A stretch of DNA of 12,080 nucleotides, from contig JAQVPT010000075.1 of NCBI GenBank assembly GCA_028701945.1, positions 1 through 12,080 of the forward strand, written 5' to 3'. The stretch is from Bacteroidales bacterium. GTDB taxonomy: Bacteria > Bacteroidota > Bacteroidia > Bacteroidales > ML635J-15. Numbering within the stretch: position 1 is the first letter of the stretch; every line of letters begins with the position of its first letter. The notes beneath the pieces were generated by a model. The model worked only from the letters and a program-made list of their open reading frames with translations. It ran no database searches and was not told where the DNA came from. The translations under genes and the position numbers were made by a program. Of this stretch, positions 7,091 through 12,080 are shown piece after piece.

Positions 7091-9252
7091 TTTTTGTCCT
7101 TTTTATCGCCTGACGAGTAGGTCTCAGCTTTTAGTTTATTTTGCAGACTTCCTGTATCTTCTTCGCTATCAGCTTGATAAAGAACTCCCATTGTGCTAAC
7201 TGTGATTTCTTTTCCTGCAACTCCTGCTAATATACTCACGCTCATTTTCCAGTCGAAGCCTAAAGGTTCCATAGCTGGCTCAATAAATTCACCTATTTTA
7301 CCTATATATGATTTTTGATGATGTTCAGCTGTTTTTTGTAGTTCATATATTTTTGATAACTCGGGTGTTTTTGCAGTTTCGATTAAATTATCGAAATCTT
7401 GCGAGTATTCAACATTTTTAGGGAAATATCCTAATAGCCAAATAATAACTGAGCCTATAAGTATAACGCCACCTATTTTTTTGAGATATTCCTTACCTCG
7501 ATTCCAAGTGTAACTAAATAGCATTTTAGCTGTTGGTTTACGATACGGTAATAATTCCATGATATATGGTGCTTCTCTTTGTTTTAGAATAGTTTTACTA
7601 AAGAAGCTGGAAATTATTAGAGCTAGCAAAATTCCAAAAGCGTATATTCCGAATAGCATTAAAACAGGGTGCTCTGGGAAAAAAGCTGATATTAATAAGA
7701 TGTAAACTGGTAATCTAGCTGAACATGACATAAATGGAAGAATCATCATTGTAAGAATGCGATCTCGACGATTTTCTAATATTCGTGTGCTCATTATAGC
7801 CGGTACAGTGCAACCAAATCCCATTATCATGGGGATAAAAGATTTACCATGTAATCCTATTTTGTGCATATATTTGTCCATTAAGAACGCTGCACGAGAC
7901 ATATATCCTGTACTTTCTAATAGTCCAATGAAGAAGAATAAAATAAAAATATTTGGAAGAAAGACCAGTATTCCTCCAACTCCTCCTATTGCTCCATTTA
8001 TTATTAAATCTTTCCAAAAGCCTTCTGACATCGAAGTTTCTAATATACCAGTAAGCCATTCAACACCAATTTCCAACCAACCCATCGGGTATTTGCCGAG
8101 TTCAAAAGTTGAGTAAAAAGTGAGTGCCATGAATGCCAAAAAAATTGGTATCCCCCAAATTCTGTGTGTTAATACTTTGTCGATTTTTCTGCTAGTAATA
8201 TCTTCGGGATGAGTATCTGTAATTTCTGCAATAGCTCCATTAACGTAGGCTTTACGGGCATTTTCTAAAACCGTAAATATATGTTCGTTATAAAGAGACT
8301 CAAGTCGTGAAATTTCTTTTGCAGAAATGCATTTTGATTTTTTACAGCTTTTGCATGGATCATGAACATGCTGCATTACTTGGTCTTTTTCTAATAAGTT
8401 TATTGCCAAATATCTTGGCGAGATAGAAAAATCTTGCCCAGGTACTTTTTTTAGATGTCGTATTAGGTGCGATATTGAGCTTTCGATTACTCGTCCATAG
8501 TTAACGTGTACGTGACGAACATAAGGTACTACGTTTTTATGAGTTCTTATTATTGTTTGAATAATTTTTTCCTTGTATGCAATTTTAGCGTCTTCATCAT
8601 CATCGTAATAGGGTATAATGGGAATGCCTGTGAGTTGTGCTAATAGCTCGATATCAATTTTATCCTTTCCGTTGGCTGAGGGCTTATAGTTTCGTATTGC
8701 CAACACAATCTTGGCATCCATGTCCATAAACTGAGTAACTAAGAATAAATCCTCTTTAAGATTATTGGCATCAATAATCCCAACAAAAATGTCAGGAAAA
8801 TCTGTTAATATGCTGTTACGAAGTTTTTTGTGTTCGTAATCGTCTCCATAAATACTTTGAACATTTGGTAAATACTTTATTTCAAAATGATAATTGTTAA
8901 AATCATATAGACTTTTTTTGTCAAATAAGCTTATACAGTTTTTTTCATCACTCGTAAAAACATTTATTGAAATGTTTGTGAGAGCGGTTTCTATTCGAAT
9001 ATGTGCATCTGGTGCATTTGTATCAACAAGTTCGATGTATCTTAAATAGGCGTGTGGTAATATTTTCTTTTTTTTGCTATCTTTAATTTTAAATACGTAT
9101 CTATCATACGATATTTTTTTTATAAAAACAAGATTTGTGTATGGTTCGATGCCTAATTTATGAATTTTTCGTCTTAATCCCCACCTGCCTGTGAGTTTAG
9201 AAACAGTGTATTCATGATTTAATATTATGTTTTGTTTTGCTACCATAATCAT
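7021..9252 (-). CDS. feoB: FeoA-FeoB-like ferrous iron transporter with degenerate G domain and frameshifted 3' end
   Basis: FeoB carries Fe2+ across the inner membrane, with a cytoplasmic GTPase domain controlling a permease. Residues count from ATG 9252; ATG 9246 is an equally good start. About 1-76 resemble FeoA (GRWGLRRKIHKLGI). About 84-240 occupy the G-domain position, including DANNLKEDLFLVTQ (161-174), but the P-loop, DxxG and NxxD motifs are absent. H295, H297, C300, C303 and C308 form a His/Cys cluster. The permease core is well conserved: GGVGGILVFLPN (423-434), ESTGYMSRAAFLMD (446-459), GFGCTVPAIM (478-487), PFMSCSARLPVY (506-517) and GVAGKEITVSTMG (677-689). After about residue 718 the frame is wrong and ends with a spurious tail; the real last 63 codons are in another frame down to 6899. 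A repaired protein would be about 784 residues. It may still act in metal transport, be regulatory, or be a decaying gene. Confidence 0.85.
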   Translation of the reverse strand: MIMVAKQNIILNHEYTVSKLTGRWGLRRKIHKLGIEPYTNLVFIKKISYDRYVFKIKDSKKKKILPHAYLRYIELVDTNAPDAHIRIETALTNISINVFTSDEKNCISLFDKKSLYDFNNYHFEIKYLPNVQSIYGDDYEHKKLRNSILTDFPDIFVGIIDANNLKEDLFLVTQFMDMDAKIVLAIRNYKPSANGKDKIDIELLAQLTGIPIIPYYDDDEDAKIAYKEKIIQTIIRTHKNVVPYVRHVHVNYGRVIESSISHLIRHLKKVPGQDFSISPRYLAINLLEKDQVMQHVHDPCKSCKKSKCISAKEISRLESLYNEHIFTVLENARKAYVNGAIAEITDTHPEDITSRKIDKVLTHRIWGIPIFLAFMALTFYSTFELGKYPMGWLEIGVEWLTGILETSMSEGFWKDLIINGAIGGVGGILVFLPNIFILFFFIGLLESTGYMSRAAFLMDKYMHKIGLHGKSFIPMIMGFGCTVPAIMSTRILENRRDRILTMMILPFMSCSARLPVYILLISAFFPEHPVLMLFGIYAFGILLALIISSFFSKTILKQREAPYIMELLPYRKPTAKMLFSYTWNRGKEYLKKIGGVILIGSVIIWLLGYFPKNVEYSQDFDNLIETAKTPELSKIYELQKTAEHHQKSYIGKIGEFIEPAMEPLGFDWKMSVSILAGVAGKEITVSTMGVLYQADSEEDTGSLQNKLKAETYSSGDKKDKKSLTELWPYLSLCLFLYTSRVLL

Positions 9253-9253
9253 G

Positions 9254-9284
9254 CAAATTTAAAATAATTCTAAATAAGTACAAA
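9254..9284 (-). promoter_or_regulatory. feoB promoter (-33 TTTG, -7 TAAATTTG)
   Basis: On the minus strand, TTTG (9284-9281) and TAAATTTG (9261-9254) are separated by 19 bp, a full match to the Bacteroidota promoter. The expected transcription start (about 9247-9250) falls at or just past the ATG at 9252, so the mRNA would be leaderless or nearly so, with ATG 9246 as its first usable start codon. Confidence 0.55.
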
Positions 9285-9302
9285 GATTTATTTAGAATTA
9301 TT
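9263..9302. promoter_or_regulatory. Perfect 15 bp inverted repeat around the feoB -33 box, likely operator
   Basis: AATAATTCTAAATAA (9263-9277) and TTATTTAGAATTATT (9288-9302) are perfect reverse complements with a 10 bp centre. The centre holds the -33 TTTG of the feoB promoter and the left arm fills the -33/-7 spacer. A dimeric repressor, or two, bound here would block RNA polymerase. An iron- or manganese-sensing Fur or DtxR-type protein is the natural guess given the downstream gene, but the repeat is not a clear match to either classical box. Confidence 0.55.
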
Positions 9303-9559
9303 GTAAACGTTTTTATGTTAATATAATTAATTAGCTAAATTGAACTTAATGGTTGGAGGTAAGTGTTTACGATGTGTTAAATGCGTTTAAACTTGTAAGT
9401 ATTAAACGCAGTAAACTTCTTATGAAACGTATAACTGTCTTATGAGAAAGTCTTTTGCGTTCAATTTTTGGATTCTATTCTTGACCTGTTTTAAATTTAG
9501 TAGAGGCAAATGGGAAAAAAACAATCGTGATATTTGGTAAATTACAATTTGTTATAAAT
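9303..9559. other. Gene-free spacer upstream of feoB
   Basis: The 353 bp between the feoB start and the tsf stop hold the feoB promoter/operator at one end and the tsf terminator at the other. In this middle part I find no convincing coding region and no tRNA. The only structure is the nested inverted repeat at 9365-9416, listed separately. Confidence 0.5.
9365..9416. repeat. Nested inverted repeat in the feoB-tsf spacer
   Basis: Inner arms TGCGTTTAA (9382-9390) and TTAAACGCA (9402-9410) are perfect 9 bp complements with an 11 nt loop. Outer arms GTTTAC (9365-9370) and GTAAAC (9411-9416) extend the same structure, with an 11 nt bulge on the left side only. No T-run follows on either strand, so it is not a standard terminator. 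It may be a structured RNA element or a protein-binding site. Confidence 0.4.
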
Positions 9560-9591
9560 AAAAAAAACCTCTGAATTTCAGAGGTTTTTTT
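9560..9591 (-). terminator. Intrinsic terminator of the rplM-rpsI-rpsB-tsf operon
   Basis: CCTCTGAA (9568-9575) pairs with TTCAGAGG (9577-9584), flanked by seven or more A on one side and seven T on the other. It starts 15 bp past the tsf stop. On the minus strand the hairpin is followed by a T-rich run, so it terminates tsf; by symmetry it would also stop transcription coming from the other direction. Confidence 0.85.
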
Positions 9592-9605
9592 ATATATTAT
9601 TTTTA

Positions 9606-10433
9606 TTAGTTTGAAAGACCGTATCTTTTGAAATCAACTACCGTAAGGTCAGTTTCTTGTTTTTTGAGATACTCTCTAACAGTAATTTTACCTTCTTGTA
9701 CAAATTCTTGATTTAAAAGAGTATTTTCTTTAAAGAATTTTTGGAGTTTTCCTTGAGCAATTTTGTCTAGTAGTTCTTCTGCTTTTCCTTCTAGCCTTGC
9801 TTGTTCGCGACCTATTTCTAGTTCTTTGTCAATAGTTTCTTGTGAAACAGAGTCTTTATCAACTGCCGCAGGATTCATTGCTGCAACCTGCATTGCGATA
9901 TTCATCCCTATTTTATTGTCAACAACTTTATTAAGTCCTACAAGTGTCGCAAGTTTATTGCCCATGTGTATATAAGCAGCAACTTGTGGAGCTTCGACTT
10001 TTTCGTAACTAGCAATTTCCATTTTTTCGCCAGTTATTCCGCTTCTTTCGATTACGATGTCTCCAATAGTTTGACCGTTAATCTCGATAGCTTTTAACTC
10101 TTCGATATTTGCGGGTAACTTGCTTGCAGCAGTTTCCAGAATAGTGTTAGCGAGAGCAACAAAATCATCATTTTTAGCAACAAAATCGGTTTCACAATTA
10201 AGAGCTATCATAACTCCAACAGTATTATTCTTTACAGTTTTAGCTATTACTGCACCTTCAGTAGCGTCTCTGTCTGCTCTTTTGTTAGCAATAGAAAGGC
10301 CTTTTTCTCTGATAAGTTCTTTTGCTCTTTCAATGTCTCCGTCAGCTTCTACTAAAGCTTTTTTGCAATCCATCATTCCTGCACCAGTCATTTTTCTAAG
10401 TTTTGCTACGTCAGCAGCACTTATATTTGCCAT
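9606..10433 (-). CDS. tsf: Translation elongation factor Ts
   Basis: EF-Ts is the nucleotide exchange factor that releases GDP from EF-Tu in the cytoplasm. The 275 residues show the N-terminal UBA-like domain (about 1-45; VAKLRKMTGAGMMDCKKAL and DIERAKELIREKGL), the TDFVAKND motif (82-89) whose Asp and Phe insert near the EF-Tu nucleotide site, then the core subdomains with HMGNKLATLVGL and MNIAMQVAAMNP. The C-terminal end, FKRYGL, is of normal type, and length is typical. ATG at 10433 gives the standard MANISAADVAKLRK start. It lies 19 bp after rpsB on the same strand, the usual rpsB-tsf pair, and is the last gene before the terminator at 9560-9591. It is intact and ordinary. Confidence 0.98.
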   Translation of the reverse strand: MANISAADVAKLRKMTGAGMMDCKKALVEADGDIERAKELIREKGLSIANKRADRDATEGAVIAKTVKNNTVGVMIALNCETDFVAKNDDFVALANTILETAASKLPANIEELKAIEINGQTIGDIVIERSGITGEKMEIASYEKVEAPQVAAYIHMGNKLATLVGLNKVVDNKIGMNIAMQVAAMNPAAVDKDSVSQETIDKELEIGREQARLEGKAEELLDKIAQGKLQKFFKENTLLNQEFVQEGKITVREYLKKQETDLTVVDFKRYGLSN

Positions 10434-10452
10434 TTTTGTTTTATTTTAAATA

Positions 10453-11289
10453 TTATTCTTTAGTTTCTGAGTCACTTTTATCAAGCTCTGTGTGTGCTTT
10501 AATCGGAGTTTTTCTAGCCCTTGTTCTTTTGATTGTTTTTGCGACTTCGTCTTTGTTTTCGTTATCGTCTCCTTTTTCTGCAGCTATCACGTCTTTTTCG
10601 GCACTACGCTCTGAAAGTCCTTCTTTTATAGCTTGACACATTGCCCCTACAATAAGTTGAATTGATTTTGACGCATCGTCGTTTGCTGGTATTGGATAAT
10701 CAATAGGTTTAGGGTCAGAGTTTGTATCAACCATTGCAAAAACTGGGATACCTAATCTAATAGCTTCTCTAACTGCGATTTTCTCTTTCATTACGTCAAC
10801 AACAAAAAGTGCTGCAGGTAATCTTGAAAGGTCGGCTATTGAACCTAAGTTTTTCTCAAGATTTGCTCTTTGACGAGTGATTTGTAATCTTTCGCGTTTT
10901 GACATTGTTGCCATTGTGCCATCAACTTGCATTTTGTCAATAGTCCCCATTTTTTTAACTGCTTTTCTAATGGTTGGAAAGTTGGTAAGCATGCCACCAG
11001 GCCAACGTTCAGTAACATAAGGCATATTGATTTTTGCTACTTCTTCGGCTACAATATCTTTAGCTTGCTTTTTAGTGGCAACGAAAAGAATTTTTCTTCC
11101 TGATTTTGCAATATTTTTCATTGCATTTGCAGCTTCGTCAATCTTTACAACTGTTTTGTGCAAATCAATAATGTGAATACCGTTACGCTCCATAAATATA
11201 TAAGGAGCCATTGAAGGATTCCATTTACGTCTTAGGTGTCCAAAATGAACTCCTGCGTCTAATAATTGTTCAAAATTTAATCTTGACAT
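10453..11289 (-). CDS. rpsB: 30S ribosomal protein S2
   Basis: S2 binds late in assembly at the junction of the 30S head and body and helps to anchor S1 and mRNA. The protein has 278 residues. Diagnostic stretches are LLDAGVHFGHLRRKWNPSMA near the start, FMERNGIHIIDLHKT, ILFVATKKQAKDIV, ERWPGGMLTNFPTIR, and AIRLGIPVFAMVDTNSDP with IPANDDASKSIQL near the end of the core. After about residue 225 there is a charged, low-complexity tail of some 50 residues, a variable feature of S2 in this phylum and unlikely to be structured. The spacer from rpsI is 106 bp (11290-11395) with no clear TAnnTTTG promoter, so the gene is probably read from upstream; this long leader could serve for autoregulation, but no known motif is recognised. 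Confidence 0.98.
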   Translation of the reverse strand: MSRLNFEQLLDAGVHFGHLRRKWNPSMAPYIFMERNGIHIIDLHKTVVKIDEAANAMKNIAKSGRKILFVATKKQAKDIVAEEVAKINMPYVTERWPGGMLTNFPTIRKAVKKMGTIDKMQVDGTMATMSKRERLQITRQRANLEKNLGSIADLSRLPAALFVVDVMKEKIAVREAIRLGIPVFAMVDTNSDPKPIDYPIPANDDASKSIQLIVGAMCQAIKEGLSERSAEKDVIAAEKGDDNENKDEVAKTIKRTRARKTPIKAHTELDKSDSETKE

Positions 11290-11395
11290 TTAAGTTTTTT
11301 TTAAGTTTACTTTCTGTAGTAACAATTGAAAGGTAGGTTCGATTAACAATCCTATCAATTTAGATACTAAACTCGATTTATAATTCACTAAAATA

Positions 11396-11782
11396 TTAAC
11401 GTTTGCTAAATTGGAATTTTTTACGGGCTTTCTTTTGTCCCGGTTTTTTCCTCTCAACGACTCTTGAATCACGTGTTAAAAAACCCATAGGTTTAAGACT
11501 TGCACGATATTCTGGGTCAACTTTTAATAAAGCTCTTGAAATACCCAAACGGAGTGCTTCTGCTTGACCTTTGATACCTCCACCAGCGATATTGGCTTTA
11601 ACATCAAAATCATTGATTCTATCGATTGTTAAAAATGGTTGTTTAACAATATATTGCAACTGTAAAATTGTAAAATAATCTTCCAATTTTCTATTGTTAA
11701 TAGTAATATTACCTTTGCCTTCGCTTAGATACACTCTAGCTACTGCTGCCTTTCTACGGCCTAATGCATTAAATACTTCCAT
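11396..11782 (-). CDS. rpsI: 30S ribosomal protein S9
   Basis: S9 sits in the head of the 30S subunit, and its C-terminal tail reaches the P-site tRNA. The 128-residue protein begins MEVFNALGRRKAAVARVYLS, has the conserved GKGNITINNR and the glycine-rich NIAGGGIKGQAEALRLGISR, and ends in the basic tail KKPGQKKARKKFQFSKR with the universal SKR terminus that contacts tRNA. Length is normal. The start lies 5 bp after the rplM stop, the conserved rplM-rpsI pair. Nothing unusual. Confidence 0.98.
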   Translation of the reverse strand: MEVFNALGRRKAAVARVYLSEGKGNITINNRKLEDYFTILQLQYIVKQPFLTIDRINDFDVKANIAGGGIKGQAEALRLGISRALLKVDPEYRASLKPMGFLTRDSRVVERKKPGQKKARKKFQFSKR

Positions 11783-11787
11783 AATGC

Positions 11788-12080
11788 TTATTTAATTGTT
11801 TTTAAGTCCAAATTAGCTGGCTTTTGAGCTTCTTGTTTGTGCTCTGTACCAACGTAAACATATAAATTTCTGAATAAATCTGCTCCCAAACGGTTTTTAG
11901 GTAGCATCCCTTTTACAGCTTTCTCAATTACTCTTTCAGGGTGTTTACTCAACATATCTTCAGGATTAGTCTTTTTCTGTCCTCCAGGATAACCTGAGTG
12001 ACTGATATAAACTTTGTCTGTAAGTTTATTACCCGTTAAACGGATTTTCTCAGCATTGATAATAATAATATTATCGCCAC
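11788..12080 (-). CDS. rplM: 50S ribosomal protein L13, C-terminal part (runs off the window)
   Basis: The last 97 codons of L13 are visible, ending at a TAA at 11790-11788. L13 is an early-assembly protein of the 50S subunit binding 23S rRNA. Recognisable parts, in order, are GDNIIIINAEKIRLTGNK, the YISHSGYPGGQK segment, the HPERVIEKAVKGMLPKNRLG signature, and the tail ending KPANLDLKTIK. It is the first visible gene of the minus-strand operon with rpsI, 5 bp upstream of it; the promoter and 5' end lie beyond the window. Confidence 0.97.
   Translation of the reverse strand, partial: GDNIIIINAEKIRLTGNKLTDKVYISHSGYPGGQKKTNPEDMLSKHPERVIEKAVKGMLPKNRLGADLFRNLYVYVGTEHKQEAQKPANLDLKTIK

Noticed and set aside
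7091..7104. Programmed -1 frameshift in feoB at C AAA AAG
   Set aside because: The slippery sequence is imperfect (C rather than A first), no hairpin or pseudoknot is evident just downstream, and FeoB is not known to use frameshifting; a lost A is simpler.
7757..8116. Open frame of 119 codons antisense to feoB
   Set aside because: It overlaps the best conserved FeoB permease motifs in the opposite strand and resembles no known protein; a shadow frame.
9349..9390. Mini-ORF MVGGKCLRCVKCV with three Cys in the feoB-tsf spacer
   Set aside because: Only 13 codons, no promoter or start signal, overlaps the nested inverted repeat; chance is likely.
10120..10636. Plus-strand open frames over tsf and rpsB
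   Set aside because: Serine/leucine-rich shadow translations of the antisense of highly conserved genes.
11290..11472. 60-codon minus-strand frame between rpsI and rpsB
   Set aside because: It overlaps the conserved C-terminus of rpsI in another frame and its product is unlike any known protein.
1..12080. CRISPR arrays, tRNA or rRNA genes, insertion sequences, prophage or defence genes
   Set aside because: No regularly spaced repeats, cloverleaf sequences, transposase motifs or phage-type proteins were seen; xerD is a chromosomal house-keeping recombinase.

Overview
This is an AT-rich chromosomal window from a member of the Bacteroidota. Four things support that: the house-keeping proteins are of Bacteroidota type (AroQ, S15, PNPase, S2, EF-Ts, S9, L13), the best promoters fit the -33 TTTG / 19 bp / -7 TAnnTTTG pattern of that phylum, start codons lack Shine-Dalgarno sequences, and there is a TPR-containing LytS-type kinase with a LytTR regulator plus a FeoA-FeoB fusion. 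I cannot name a genus.

Layout, left to right. 1-296 (-) is the N-terminal end of xerD. Divergent from it run aroQ (354-770, +) and a four-helix membrane protein of unknown function (780-1316, +). A 227 bp spacer holds a slightly GC-richer, possibly decayed or repeated segment. Then come rpsO (1547-1822, +) with a good promoter and a terminator, and pnp (1899-4058, +) with a strong hairpin terminator. Next is a two-component pair (+): a TPR histidine kinase (about 4305-6131) whose signal peptide is cut by an in-frame TAA, and a LytTR response regulator (6140-6883). Convergent to it, and only 15 bp away once its true 3' end is recognised, is a FeoA-FeoB-like iron transporter (-, 9252 down to 6899). 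The last part is the ribosomal/translation cluster rplM (partial)-rpsI-rpsB-tsf, all on the minus strand, ending in a terminator at 9560-9591.

The parts that stand out sit between 4.3 and 9.3 kb. The FeoB-like protein keeps the membrane permease core but has lost every recognisable GTP-binding motif of its G domain, carries an added His/Cys cluster, and has a one-base frameshift that displaces its last 63 codons. Its promoter sits inside a perfect 15 bp inverted repeat that looks like an operator. The neighbouring kinase has a single nonsense codon (CAA to TAA by inference) exactly at the end of its signal peptide. Either this neighbourhood is in early decay, or the assembly contains two point errors; resequencing would decide. 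The catalytic Glu of AroQ is also replaced by Met. The ribosomal genes and pnp look fully intact and ordinary.
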